Assembly: GCA_017654935.2 (NCBI GenBank)
Contig: CM065711.1
Coordinates: 26,975,711-27,039,710 of the forward strand
Reading direction: 5' to 3'
DNA from: Phymorhynchus buccinoides
Lineage: Eukaryota; Mollusca; Gastropoda; Neogastropoda; Raphitomidae
DNA: 64,000 bases
Below are positions 21,133-33,345 of this stretch, in pieces; the stretch's first letter is position 1, and each line of letters begins with the position of its first letter. The notes beneath the pieces were generated by a model that searched no databases, was not told the origin of the DNA, and saw only the letters and a list, made by a program, of their open reading frames with translations. The translations under genes were made by a program, and so were the position numbers.

Positions 21133-21288
21133 GAGGAGAAGAAGGAGGAGAAGGTGTACCGCGCAGCCAGCGACCTGGTCAACCCCCTGGCTCGATTCCT
21201 CATTGTGCGCACCCTAGAGTGGTGCAAAGGGGTGCAACTCTACCTGAAAAAACACCTGCCCTCCGTCCTCCACTGCATCGCCTTCCAG
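21133..21288 (+). CDS. TRANK1: TRANK1-like gene, window exon 13
   Basis: A 156 bp phase 0-0 exon of 52 codons from EEKKEEKVYRAASDLVNP to LKKHLPSVLHCIAFQ. Its acceptor is CGTTATCAG (21132) and its donor GTACAGTGG (21289). Predicted helices (ASDLVNPLARFLIV, LEWCKGVQLYLKK) fit the C-terminal helical region of TRANK1. Everything in the donor beyond GTA belongs to the Tigger-like MITE inserted at that TA. No further exon was seen before the gap at 23501, so the gene continues elsewhere. Confidence 0.8.
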
Positions 21289-21291
21289 GTA

Positions 21292-22582
21292 CAGTGGGAC
21301 CTCCCTTGTAAGACCTCCCATTATAATACTCCCTCCCACATAACACCTACTTCTCTGGAGACATTGCCCTTTGTATTAAAATTACCTCCCTTGTAAGACC
21401 TCCCATTATAAGACTCCCTCCCACATAAGACCTACTTCTCTGAGACATTGCCTTTTGTATTAAAATTACCTCCCTTGTGGGACCTCCCATTATAAGACTC
21501 CCTCCCAACATAAGACCTACTTCTCTGAGACATTGCCCTTTGTATTAAAATTACCTCCCTTGTGGACCTCCCATTATAAAGACTCCCTCCCACATAAGAC
21601 CTACTCCTCTGAGACATTGCCCTTCTTTGTATTAAAATTACCTCCCTTGTGAGACCTCCCATTATAAGACTCCCTCACACATAAGACCTACTTCTCTGAT
21701 AAATTTGCCCTTTGTATTAAAATTACCTCCCTTATATGACCTCCCATTATAAGACTCCCTCCCACATATAAGACCTACTCCTCTTGAGACATTGCCCTTT
21801 TAAGTATTAAAATTACCTCCCTTATAAGACCCCCCATTATAAGACTTCCTCCCACATAAGGACCTACTTCTCTGAGACATTACCCTTTTTGGAATTATTA
21901 AAATTACCTCCCTTGTGGGACCTCCCATTATAAGACTCCCTCCCACATAAGACCTACCTTCTGAGACATTGCCCTTTGTATTAAAATTACCTCCCTTGTG
22001 GGACCTCCCATTATAAGACTCCCTCCCACATAAGACCTACTTCTCTGAGAAATTGCCCTTTGTATTAAAATTACCTCCCTTATGAGACCTCCCATTATAA
22101 GACTCCCACATAACACATACTTCTCTGAGACATTGCCCTTTGTATTAAAATTACCTCCCTTATAAGACCTCCCATTATAAGACTCCCTCCACACATAAGA
22201 CCTACTTCTCTGATAAATTGCCCTTTCTTTGTAAGTATTAAAATTACCTCCCTTGTGGGACCTCCCATTATAAGACCCCCTCCCACATAAGACCTACTTC
22301 TCTGAAGACATTGCCCTTTGTATTCAAATTACCTCCCTTGTGGGGACCTCCCATTATAAGACACCCCCCTCCCCACATAAGACCTACTTCTCTGAGACAT
22401 TGCCCTTCTTTGTGAGTATTAAAATTACCTCCCTTATAAGACCTCCCATTATAACACTCCCTCCCATATAAGACCTACTTCTCTGATACATTGCCCTTCT
22501 TTGTAAGTATTAAAATTACCTCCCTTAAAATAAGACCTCATTTTGGATGATTTTTGAAGGTCTTATAAGGGAGGTTCCACTG
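21292..22582 (+). mobile_element. Tigger-like MITE with expanded internal repeats, at exon 13 donor
   Basis: Ends CAGTGGGACCTCCCTTGTAA and TTATAAGGGAGGTTCCACTG, with TA on both sides (21290-21291 and 22583-22584). The left TA is the TA of the exon 13 donor GTA. The interior is about 14 units of 84-95 bp (words ACCTCCCATTATAAGACTCC and CTACTTCTCTGAGACATTGC). A short relative with about one and a half units is at 53419-53594. There is no transposase. Confidence 0.88.
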
Positions 22583-22599
22583 TATTGCTGCTGTTGTTA

Positions 22600-23030
22600 T
22601 CGGGGCAGTGGGTGGATGCCTCGTGCCTCCATACAGGGAGCTGGACGACCCCGCCCCCTCCTCTCTATGAGTCTCTCCCCGTGGGGATACCGGAGTGTTT
22701 TTCATTTGTAAAAATAGTTCCCCCACCTTCCTGGAAGTTCTGTGCTTGTAACTTCCTCTAATCTGCTACTGTCTTTGACTCTGCCTTTTCCCTTTTTTGC
22801 TTTCTGTCATCTACTATCTTTCTGACTTACTGGCCTATTCTCATGCCTTTAAAAACAAAACAAAAAGTCTTGCAAATAATTAGTTCCTCCTTTTTGAGCT
22901 CCTCCGAAATCGGGAATGTGTCGGCTGTACGCAGCCAGGGACCAGGAGACCAGTGAAAACTGAAAAAACCGGACACATACATACCTTACCCATTATGGCC
23001 ATGTGGCCTGGGAACTCCAGAAGAAGAAGC
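22600..23030 (-). repeat. Interspersed repeat family B copy
   Basis: It contains GGTGGATGCCTCGTGCCTCC, GGGATACCGG, GGAAGTTCTGTGCTTG, CCGAAATCGGGAATGTGTCG and GGCCATGTGGCCTGGGAAC, all shared with 50690-51165 and (in part) 6499-6800. No coding capacity. Confidence 0.65.
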
Positions 23031-23084
23031 TATTTTTCATTTTTGCAAAGCTGTGGTTCAGCTTCATCTCTCCCCTGAAGACAG

Positions 23085-23234
23085 GAGTGTGGTTGCCCAC
23101 GTGGCGGGGTAATCAAAAAAACAGTCACACAGGTAATGTTCTCATCCCTGGCTGATGCATTTGTACCATAGTGTTTCAAGCGCTTCGGCTCTGTTGGGAT
23201 GGTCCCTGGAGTCTTTTAGACAGGGTACATCGAC
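23085..23234. repeat. Family C repeat module
   Basis: The words GTGGCTGCCCACGTGGCGGG and GATGGTCCCTGGAGTCTTTT also occur near 299-398, 598-755 and 39110-39245. It is unclassified. Confidence 0.5.
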
Positions 23235-23354
23235 AGCTACACCAGCATGTTGTGAGCTTTCAGTTTCAATGAGTTGTCATGTCTGCTTTTTCATTTCAGA
23301 CGAAACAAAATCAGCAACACCGTGTTAAAAGAGCAATATTATCAGTTTTTGGGA

Positions 23355-23483
23355 TTTGCAAGTGTGATATTGTTTTTATCCTATCTCAAGTGGCTTTGCT
23401 GTTTATCACACCCGAGGTCGAGACCGAGTGTGATAAACAGCAAGCCACGAGAGATAGGATAAAAGCAATATCACACTCGCAAA
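23355..23483. repeat. 129 bp near-perfect palindrome
   Basis: The left half starts TTTGCAAGTGTGATATTG and the right half ends CAATATCACACTCGCAAA. The centre is near 23419 (GAGGTCGAGACCGAG). Only a few mismatches separate the arms. It may be a short fold-back MITE. It lies 18 bases from the 500 N gap, where hairpins commonly stop assemblies. Confidence 0.8.
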
Positions 23484-23500
23484 TTCTAATAACGGATATA

Positions 23501-24000
23501 NNNNNNNNNNNNNNNNNNNNNNNNNNNNNNNNNNNNNNNNNNNNNNNNNNNNNNNNNNNNNNNNNNNNNNNNNNNNNNNNNNNNNNNNNNNNNNNNNNNN
23601 NNNNNNNNNNNNNNNNNNNNNNNNNNNNNNNNNNNNNNNNNNNNNNNNNNNNNNNNNNNNNNNNNNNNNNNNNNNNNNNNNNNNNNNNNNNNNNNNNNNN
23701 NNNNNNNNNNNNNNNNNNNNNNNNNNNNNNNNNNNNNNNNNNNNNNNNNNNNNNNNNNNNNNNNNNNNNNNNNNNNNNNNNNNNNNNNNNNNNNNNNNNN
23801 NNNNNNNNNNNNNNNNNNNNNNNNNNNNNNNNNNNNNNNNNNNNNNNNNNNNNNNNNNNNNNNNNNNNNNNNNNNNNNNNNNNNNNNNNNNNNNNNNNNN
23901 NNNNNNNNNNNNNNNNNNNNNNNNNNNNNNNNNNNNNNNNNNNNNNNNNNNNNNNNNNNNNNNNNNNNNNNNNNNNNNNNNNNNNNNNNNNNNNNNNNNN
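23501..24000. other. Assembly gap, exactly 500 N
   Basis: A round-number gap is a scaffolder placeholder, not a measured size. It is the junction between the two arms of the inverted duplication. Confidence 0.98.
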
Positions 24001-26417
24001 GCAGCGAACAGTTTGGGCTTTGGCCGACTCAGGGAACGGACACGTTTCCTGCATACTCCATGGTGACAGTAAAAATTACGCAGCAGGGAAACAGACAGTT
24101 GTGGCAGAGCCCTGCCATCACCAGTTACCAGGCGGAGTAATTCTGGTGCCAACTCTGGTAGAGGGTACAGCGTCCCCATTGTCAGAATGGCTAAATCTGA
24201 CAGAGGAGGACATTCATTCTGCCTGCCAGAACCAGTGCTGCCTCAGACAGTAGCGGACCATTGAGGATGAAAACACTAGTATTCATCTGGAAGTGTCATC
24301 AGAGGAAGTCATCGTCCAACGTCATGAGACGTATGCTGCATCCTCGCCGTCTGACACACCCACTTGGAAACAACATTCCTGAGATGCAAGCGCAGAGGAG
24401 AGCAATACCGTGTTGAGAAGTATTGAGCAGCTACCCTAACGTCATACAGAGAATGACCTTGATGTGGCTACACAGACCTTGAATGTCATCGCTTTAGGGT
24501 CCAGGACGAGTAGCACCCATTGCTCAGCCGTACAGATCAATCCCACAAAGACTTGCAAAAGGTGCGTGGACCACATCCAGGGCCTCCTTGATAAAGGTGT
24601 AGTGCGTCCCAGCCCACAGCCATACGCTGCCCCAGTAGTTGTCGTCAAGAAAAAGCACGGAGCATTCGCCTGTGTGTGGACTACAGAAGGCTCAATGAGA
24701 AAACAACAAAGGACGATACCACTTCCTAGAATCAGGAAAGTTTGATGCGTATCAGGAGCACAATAACTTCTCAACACTAGACTGGCTAGTGGCTATCATC
24801 AAATAGCTATGTCACCTGAGGACCAGCATCGTACGGCATTTGTGACACCATTTGGACATTACGAATTTACACGCATGCCGTTCGGACTCACTGGGGCGCC
24901 AGCAACATTTCAGCGTTTGATGAATGGAGTAATGTCAGACTTTCTGTTCAACTTCCTCCTGGTCTATCTTGACGATCTGCTCGTTTACTCACGGACCTTT
25001 GAAGAACACCTCCTCCACCTGGATCGTGTGTTGTCCAAACTAAGCCGCGTGGGATTGAAACTGAACATTGGCAAGTGTCAGCTGCTGCGTAAGAGTGTGG
25101 GCTACCTGGGACATACTATTTCAGCGGAAGGTGTTGGCTGTCAGACAACAAAGACCGAAGCAGTCCGCAACTGGCCAGTACCCAAGACAACAAAAGAACT
25201 GCGCTCCTTCTTAGGATTTGCGGGCTATTATAGGCGATTTGTGGAGGGATTCGCCAAAACAGCTGGACCCCTACAGAACCTGGCAAACAAACAGGAGAGC
25301 AAGAGGAGACCACTGTCGCTGGAAAAACACTGGAATGATGAACACCAGGCTGCTTTTGAGGCTCTGAAGTGTGCCCTTACTAGTGGGAAAGTGTTGGCCT
25401 TTGCTGACTTTATGCGCCCATTCGTACTAGAGACAGACGCCAGCTTTGAGGGCCTGGGTTCCATACTGAGTCAGCGACAGCCAGATGGTACTACTCGAGT
25501 GATTGCATATGCCAGCCGAAGACTGAAACCAACAGAGAGAAATGAGGCAAAATATAGCAGCTTCAAGATTGAAATGTTGGCGTTGAAATGGGCTGTCACT
25601 GAATGCTTCAGGAGCTACCTGCTGGGGTCACAGTTTGAGGTCTTCACAGACAATAACCCTTTGGCTCATTTCCAGACATCTAAGCTGGGCGCATTGGAAC
25701 AGCGATGGGCAGCCCAGCTTGCAGTCTTTGATTTCACCATTCGATATAAGCCAGGAAAGCTAAACCGTGCTGACGCCCTTTCCAGGATACCTGCAAAAGA
25801 TGTTCTCCCTGAGGTCTCAACATCCCTTCCTGCTGCACTATGTGAGAAACAGGAGGTATCATGCCGGCAACAGACTACAGACCCTAGTGCTGATACCCGT
25901 CCTTGCCTAAATCCCAGTCCCTCCCCAGATCAGAGTACCTTTACTCTGACCCAGCTCACCCCTCATGACCTCTCCGAACTTCAGAAGCAGGATCAGGTCA
26001 TCAGCAAGGTGCTTGCAGTGTGGCCTTCGAAACCTAGGGCCACTGGCGACAGACAGCTGATGACAATCTGCAGACAGCATGACAGATTGGTTCTGCGAGA
26101 AGGGGTGCTGCACCGCCAGATCACTGACCCAGTTCTGGGCCAGGTCCAACAGCTGGTGCTGCCTTCAGTGCTGCGACCAGATGTCCTGAGGGAACTCCAT
26201 GATAAGCTGGGACACCAAGGGCTGGAGCGCACTCTCCGTCTTCTGCGCGAGAGGGTGTATTGGCCTGGTATGACTGCAGACGCAGAGGCATATATCAAAC
26301 GATGTGAACGGTGCACTATGAACAGACGTCCCAATTCTGCCCTACCCATGGGACACCTTATTGCCACCAGACCATTGGAGATCTTGGCCATAGACCCCAT
26401 TTCCGCACCCTGTTACA
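24001..26417 (+). pseudogene. pol: Ty3/Gypsy pol copy, cut by the gap
   Basis: Reverse complement of 13387-15821, starting abruptly in pol at the gap edge. The first about 800 bases carry many single-base indels compared with the left copy, so the frame is broken there. From about 24809 the frame is open again and contains PFGLTGAPATFQ, YLDD, RNase H (FTDNNPLAH) and the integrase zinc finger. It ends at the same LEILAID...LTR-end junction as the left copy, with the 23 bp LTR remnant at 26395-26417. Only a few substitutions separate the two copies in the good-quality part. Confidence 0.9.
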
Positions 26418-27315
26418 CAGTGGTACCCCTCTAATAAGACCTAATAAGACCTTGAAAGTGCGGTGAAAACCCCCAGTCTTATCTGAGGGGTGGTCTAATT
26501 AGAGGACCAAGCATCTTTTCCGAGTCGCCATATCGATCACTGACTTGAAGAAGAACAGAGAGTAGAAGAGCAGGGTGTACAGCGTAAATGCGAAGTCAAC
26601 TTCCAAGTTGAAACTAGGTGATCGGTCATACTCCATAAGTTGGAACTCAGTGAATCAGAATGGTTTCACTTTACAAAAAAAAAGTTGAAAAGCAGCTCCT
26701 TTCCGCTATCAGACTGATAAATCGGCGTTAGTGTGTGCATTACAACTCTCGCTGAATGCAAACAACTAACAAAATCCGATAAATGAAAGCAGCTGACGCA
26801 TTAGCGTTTGCCGTGATTTCGTATCTGCGGTGTATGCGGCGCCATTTTGTCAGCCGAGTTGTATGCGCGGTAAAAGTTCTGTGTGTGCAAACTGTGACTA
26901 AAAATGAACTGCCAGAGCATTACTTTGTCATGTTTTGTGTTGTGTTGTGTCGTTGTGCATAATCCAGTATTATTTAGTAGGTCCGTTATGGCGAAGATTA
27001 GGTCTGTACTGTGTAGTTAGTTTGTGTGTGAGTGCAACATGGGCCATCGAAGTTGCCATCGAACCCGTTGCCATGACTTTCGATCACGAGTTCGTCTGCT
27101 TTTCATCGAGAGATCGATTTGCACGAACTTGACTGCAATAAAGATAAGATTGTGGTCGCATCTCAAACCCTGAAATCGGGTCGTAAGTCGGAACTCAGGA
27201 AAAGTCGTATTTGCGGCATAGGATATATATAGTGGAATGTGTTCGGGAAAAAAAAATTCAGTCGTATGTGAGGATAAGTCGCATTTGCGAGCGTCTTATT
27301 AGAGGGATACCACTG
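26418..27315 (-). mobile_element. Tigger/pogo-like MITE (right copy)
   Basis: Counterpart of 12509-13386, with the same CAGTGG ends. A short local duplication (CTAATAAGAC twice at 26430-26455) distinguishes it. TA follows the outer end (27316-27317). Confidence 0.8.
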
Positions 27316-28360
27316 TAACAATATCTGAATTTTGTCAAATTTTTGGGGTGCGCCTTATCGTCCAAAAAATACAGTAAACAATCAGGATACCAACAATCGT
27401 CATTCTGTCACGTCTTCTTGGGTCATCCAGTGTTGCTACTCTCTCACGCCGCTCGTTCCCAGTTCCAACTCACAGCCACACTCCCGGTTTGTCAGGTTGG
27501 TTGTGGACCCTCCTCAAAGCCAGCAAAGTCCGCAGGAAGCAAACCTATTCTTCTTCTTCTTCTTTGATCGATTAGACAGTTTCCTGTCAATTACGAGCGC
27601 AGATACGTCATGCTGCCGTTAATGCGCCTAACTAAGAAATAGTTACTAAGTTAGGCCCAGCAAGTCCGACTTCAGCTGAAGAGGAAATGTTTTTTTGAAA
27701 GTGTTCGTGAAAAAAGGCAGGAGAATGGACCGGTACCGCAGAAAGATAGTAGATCACAGTAAGCAAAGGGAAATTCCGATCTTTGACCCCCCTCTACAGC
27801 CAAAGCTGACTGTAAACTCTGCATGATTGGTTTGATTTTCAAGAGAGGCAAGGTCAAACGCAAAAAAACTTGAAAGTAGGTATGACGTCGCACTGGAAAG
27901 TTGTATACACGCCAGATATCGAAAAACTCTTATGAGCCGGAGCCGGGCCATTCGTCCTAAACTGTTGTGCAGGCCATGAGCCAGATCCGGCTCATTCGTC
28001 TCGAGTGATCTAAGTCACGTTGGGAGGCAACCACACCAGAGGAGAACTGCACTACTGCCGAGTCACTTTGGTGCAGTTCAGTGGGGGCCTGTTCTGAGTG
28101 AACATCTTGCAGCACACCTCCCCCACCCCCCAACTGAAGAGAACATGTGTCAGGCCTTCTCATCATCATCGTCATCCTCGAGAAGCAAAAACCGTTCTCC
28201 CACCCAAGTTGCCAAGCACTCGGTCAATCTCTGTCTTCCCCCTCCGCCTGTCCTGCCTCTCGTCTCTCTCTCGTCGCTATGGTGCATGCGCCGTGTGTGT
28301 GTGTGTGCGCATGCGGGGGAGGCGTGAAGGAGGGGGGGGGAGGTGTGTCTCACCTGCACT
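27316..28360. repeat. Intronic repeats mirroring 11540-12508, no gene seen
   Basis: It includes the mariner-type terminal word at about 27355-27375 and a family A repeat (27555-27775). The remainder carries no recognised gene or repeat. Confidence 0.5.
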
Positions 28361-28505
28361 CAGTCCAACATTCCAGCGATGTTGGACATAGGCTGAGGGT
28401 CTTCAAAACAGGTCTTGTGTGGTCTTGTTTGAGCGTCTCTCTCTCTCGGGGGAGAAAAGAAAGAGTCATCTGGTCTGTCCATAGACTCTTTCTCTATCTC
28501 TCTCT

Positions 28506-28538
<33 letters not shown>

Positions 28539-29442
28539 ACACTCACTCACCTGCACACACGTCCAACTTCCAGCGATGTTGGGCACAGGATGGGTGTCCC
28601 TCAAAGAAGCTGTGCGCCGCCTCAACAGTCTTTTGCTTGCTTGAGCGTCTTCTCTCTCTCTCTCTCTCTCCTCTCCTCTCTCTCTCTCCTCTCTTCTCTC
28701 GCTTTCCACACACTCGCTCTCTCTATCTCTTTCACTCTCTTTCTCTCTCTCACACTCTCTCTCTCTCTCTCCCTCTCTCTCGTTCCACATCTCTCTCACA
28801 CACTCCTCTCTCTCTCTCACACGACACACACACACACTCTCTCTCTTTTCACACACACTCTCTCTCTCTCTTCACTCTCTTTCATTCTCTCTCACTCTCT
28901 CTCATTCACACACACACACACACACACTCACCTGCACACAGTCCAACATTCCAGCGATGTTGGACACAGGCTGGGTGTGCTCAAAGAAGCCCGTGCGCCA
29001 ACTCCACATGTCTTTTCTGCTGAGCGTCTCTCTCTCTATCTCTCTCTCTTTCACACTCTCTCTCTATCCTCTTAACACAGTCTATCTCTTCTCTCTCTCG
29101 TTCACACTAAGAAAAGTTCGTTTTAAAAAAAAAATCTCCCACTTGAATATTTGTTTAAAGCTTTTACAGATAAGAGGAATGTCTGTGATCATGAATGTTC
29201 ATATTATTTTCTATCATCTTGTGCTACGATGGCATGTCTTTAAATTCTATTGTATTGTAAAATATTGTACCGCCCCTCATGCATATGGGCTTTGGCCTTA
29301 TGGATTAAACATCTGAAGTCTGAAGTCTGAAGTCTCGTTCACACACTCTCTCTCTCTTCTCTCTCCTCTCTCTCTTTCACACTCTCTCTCTATCCTCTTT
29401 CACACTCTCTCCTAATTTCACACTCTCTCTCTCTCTCTCTCT

Positions 29443-29489
<47 letters not shown>

Positions 29490-29527
29490 ACACTCTCTCT
29501 CTCTCACACACACACTCACTACTTCAC
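28361..29527 (-). repeat. Array of exon 11 3' ends (right copy), error-rich
   Basis: Counterpart of 10387-11560. Donor-side copies lie near 28350-28415, 28545-28640 and 28925-29020, separated by CT and CA runs. Compared with the left copy, many single bases are missing or added, and the dinucleotide runs are shorter. The LINE tail copy lies at about 29110-29335. Confidence 0.8.
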
Positions 29528-29721
29528 CTGCACACAGTACCAACATTCCACGATGTTGGACACAGGCTGGTGTGCTCAAAAAAGCATGTGCGCCAATCCC
29601 AACAGTCTTTGTCTTGTTTTTGATCCGAGGCAGCCATCACTGACACTCCCCAATCCCACTGTGGGTCTGTTCGCACATCTCAACTGCTGAACAGCGCCCT
29701 GCGTACCCGCAAGTCAGTCAC
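29528..29721 (-). pseudogene. TRANK1-like window exon 11, right copy with many indels
   Basis: It aligns over its whole length to exon 11 at 10201-10386 but is 194 bp long instead of 186. Scattered one-base insertions and deletions break the frame repeatedly. The acceptor AG has become CACGG. The error pattern (isolated indels, few substitutions) looks like unpolished long-read sequence rather than evolutionary decay. Confidence 0.8.
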
Positions 29722-29789
29722 CGTGCATAGATCAATCAATCAGTCATCAATCAATCAGTCATGCATCAATCAATCAAGTCCATCTGAAA

Positions 29790-32728
29790 GCATCTGTGGT
29801 TGTTGGTCTGAGAGGACTGGGCAGGGAAAGGGTTAAAGGAAAGCATCTGTTGTTGTTGATCTGATGGTACTGGGCAGGGAAAGGGTAAAGGGGAAAGCAT
29901 CTGTGGTTGTTTGATCTTAGGTGACTGGGTCATGGAAAGGGTTAAAGCATCTATGTCTGTTGATCTGAGGGGACTGGGCAGGGAAAGGGTTAAAGCATCT
30001 GTGTTGTTGATCTGAGGGGACTGGGCATGGAAAGGGTTAAAGCATCTGTGTTGTTGATCTGAGGGGACTGGGCAGGGAAAGGGTTAAAGGAAAGCATCTG
30101 TGTTGTTGATCTGAGGGGACTGGGCAGGGAAAGGGTTAAAGCATCTGTGTTGTTGATCTGATGGGACTGGGCAGGGAAAGGGTTAAAGCATCTGTGTTGT
30201 TGATCTGAGGACACTGGGCATGGAAAGGGTTAAAGCATCTGTGTTGTTGATCTGAAGGGACTGGGCAGTGTGTGTTAAAGGAAAGCATATGTGTTGTTGA
30301 TCTGAGGGGACTGGGCATCTGGGTTAAAGCATCTGTGTTGTTGATCTGATGGGACTGGGCAGGGAAAGGGTTAAAGCATCTGTGTTGTTGATCTGAAGGG
30401 ACTGGGCAGGGAAAGGGTTAAAGGAAAGCATCTGTGTTGTTGATCTGAGGTTACTGAGGCAGGGACAGGGTTAAAGGAAAGCATCTGTGTTGTTAGATCT
30501 GAAGGACTGGGCAGGGAAAAGGGTTAAAGGAACCAAAAAGCATCTGTGTTGTTGATCTGAGGGGACTGGGCAGGGAAAGGGTTAAAGGAAAGCATGTGTT
30601 GTTGATCTGATGGGACTGGGCAGGGAAAGGGTTAAAGCATCTGTGTTGATGTGTGAAGGGACTGGGCAGGGAAAGGGTTAAAGGAAAGCATCTGTGTTGG
30701 CTTGATCTGAGGGGACTGGGCAGGGAAAGGGTTAAAGGCGTTAAAGCATCTGTGTTGTTTGATCTGAAGGGAGGTGGGCAGGGAAAGTGGGTTAAAGGAA
30801 AGCATCTGTGTTGTTTGAATCTGAGGGGACTGGGCAGGGAAAGGGATAAGGGGTGTTGTTGATCTGAGGGGACTGGGCATGGAAAGGGTTAAAGCATCTG
30901 TGTTGTTGATCTGGAGGGGTAACTGGGCATGGAAAGGGTTTAAAGCATCTGTGTTGTTGATCTGAGGGGACTGGGCATGGAAAGGGTTAAAGCATCTGTG
31001 TTGTTGATCTGAGGGGACTGGGCATGGAAAGGGTTAAAGCATCTGTGTTGTTGATCTGTGAGGGGACTGGGCAGGGAAAGGGTTAAAGGATCTGAAGCCA
31101 TCTGTGTGGACTTGATCTAAAGGGAAAGCATCTGGGCCAGGGGAAGGGAGGGTTTTTTAAAGGGTTAAAGGAAAGCATCTGTGTTGTTGATCTGAGGGGA
31201 CTGGGCAGGGAAAGGGTTAAAGGAAAGCATCTGTGTTGTTGATCTGAAGGGACTGGGCAGGGAAAGGGTTAAAGGAAAGCATCTGTGTTGTTGATCTGAG
31301 GGGACTGGGCATGGAAAGGGTTAAAGCATCTGTGTTGTTGATCTGAGGGGACTGGGCAGGGAAAGGGTTAAAGGAAAGCATCTGTGTTGTTGATCTGAGG
31401 GGACTGGGCAGGGAAAGGGTTAAAGCATCTGTGTTGTTGATCTGAGGGGACTGGGCAGGGAAAGGGTTAAAGGAAAGCATATGTGTTGTTGATCTGAGGG
31501 GACTGGGCATGGAAAGGGTTAAAGCATCTGTGTTGTTGATCTGAGGGGACTGGGCAGGGAAAGGGTTAAAGGAAAGCATCTGTGTTGTTGATCTGAGGGG
31601 ACTGGGCAGGGAAAGGGTTAAAGCATCTGTGTTGTTGATCTGAGGGGACTGGGCAGGGAAAGGGTTAAAGGAAAGCATCTGTGTTGTTGATCTGAGGGGA
31701 CTGGGCATGGAAAGGGTTAAAGCATCTGTGTTGTTGATCTGAGGGGACTGGGCAGGGAAAGGGTTAAAGCATCTGTGTTGTTGATCTGAGGGGACTGGGC
31801 ATGGAAAGGGTTAAAGCATCTGTGTTGTTGATCTGAGGGGACTGGGCAGGGAAAGGGTTAAAGGAAAGCATCTGTGTTGTTGATCTGAGGGGACTGGGCA
31901 GGGAAAGGGTTAAAGCATCTGTGTTGTTGATCTGAGGGGACTGGGCAGGGAAAGGGTTAAAGGTTAAAGCATCTGTGTTGTTGATCTGAGGGGACTGGGC
32001 ATGGAAAGGGTTAAAGCATCTGTGTTGTTGATCTGAGGGGACTGGGCAGGGAAAGGGTTAAAGGAAAGCATGTTGTTGATCTGAGGGGACTGGGCAGGGA
32101 AAGGGTTAAAGCATCTGTGTTGTTGATCTGAGGGGACTGGGCAGGGAAAGGGTTAAAGGAAAGCATCTGTGTTGTTGATCTGAGGGGACTGGGCAGGGAA
32201 AGGGTTAAAGCATCTGTGTTGTTGATCTGAGGGGACTGGGCAGGGAAAGGGTTAAAGGAAAGCATCTGTGTTGTTGATCTGAGGGGACTGGGCAAAGGGA
32301 AAGGGTTAAAGCATCTGTGTTGTTGATCTGAGGGGACTGGGCAGGGAAAGGGTTAAAGGTGTTGTTGATCTGAGGGGACTGGGCAGGGAAAGGGTTAAAG
32401 GAAAGCATATGTGTTGTTGATCTGAGGGGACTGGGCATGGAAAGGGTTAAAGCATCTGTGTTGTTGATCTGAGGGGACTGGGCAGGGAAAGGGTTAAAGC
32501 ATCTGTGTTGTTGATCTGAACTGGGCAGGGAAAGGGTTAAAGCATCTGTGTTGTTGATCTGACTGGGCAGGGAAAGGGTTAAAGCAAAGCATCTGTGTTG
32601 TTCATCTGAGGGGACTGGGCAGGGAAAGGGTTAAAGCATCTGTGTTGTGTTGTTGATCTGTGTTGTTGATCTGAGGGGACTGGGCAGGGAAAGGGTTAAA
32701 GCATCGGTGTTGTTGATCTCCTTTCTGC
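29790..32728 (-). repeat. 47/52 bp minisatellite (right copy)
   Basis: Reverse complement of the array at 7130-10135, about 60 units. Units at 29790-31160 contain many irregular indels and odd insertions (for example 30525-30540 and 31085-31160). Units from 31160 to 32700 are clean. The order of 47 and 52 bp units differs from the left array. Confidence 0.92.
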
Positions 32729-32953
32729 TTAACCCCTTCCCTGCCCAGTCCCCTGTCTACTATGTGGTGTGTGATGTCACAACGTTTGATGCCATGGCCC
32801 TGGGGTGACGGTTTTGGGCTTAGACATATCAGGAAAGATATATATCTCTAGACCATTTTCTCACATTGAGTCTAACACTAACAGGTCTCTTTAAAATTTT
32901 ATAATAAGAAAATCGATAATTCCTCTGTTTTCCTCTGACAGCGAAGGGGTTAA
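32729..32953 (-). mobile_element. piggyBac-like MITE family 2 (right copy)
   Basis: TTAA on both ends (32729-32732 and 32950-32953) and inverted ends TTAACCCCTTCCCTGCCCAG and GACAGCGAAGGGGTTAA. It is the counterpart of 6889-7113 and keeps the intact TTAA that is mutated there. Confidence 0.82.
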
Positions 32954-33039
32954 CATTTGGTACGGTTGACCCTCCTGCATCCGAGCATTCCAAGATTCAT
33001 TTAAACGTCCATAAGCCTGAACTTGAAGTGGCTACAATG

Positions 33040-33345
33040 AATTCCCTCCCCCCCCCCCCCCCGTGGGGATACCGGGGGGTCTTTTGCATAAATAGTTCCC
33101 CCACCTTCTGGAAGTTCTGTGCTTGCAACTTCCTCTAATCTGACTCTGCCCTTTCCCTTTGCTTACTGCCTTTTTTCCCCAAAAATTCTTCCAAATAATT
33201 TTTATCCTTTGAGCTCCTCCGAAATCGGAATGTGTCGGCTGTCCTGTACGCAGCGGGGAGACCAGTGAAAACTGAAAACCGGACACATATGTACCTTACC
33301 CATTATGGTCATATGGCCTGGGAACGCAGAAGAAGAAGAAGAAAT
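33040..33345 (-). repeat. Interspersed repeat family B (right copy)
   Basis: Counterpart of 6499-6800, with the same words in reverse orientation and a shorter poly-C/G run. Confidence 0.6.

Noticed and set aside
23279..24253. Open frame running through the gap
   Set aside because: It consists mostly of N translated as X and joins two unrelated sequences.
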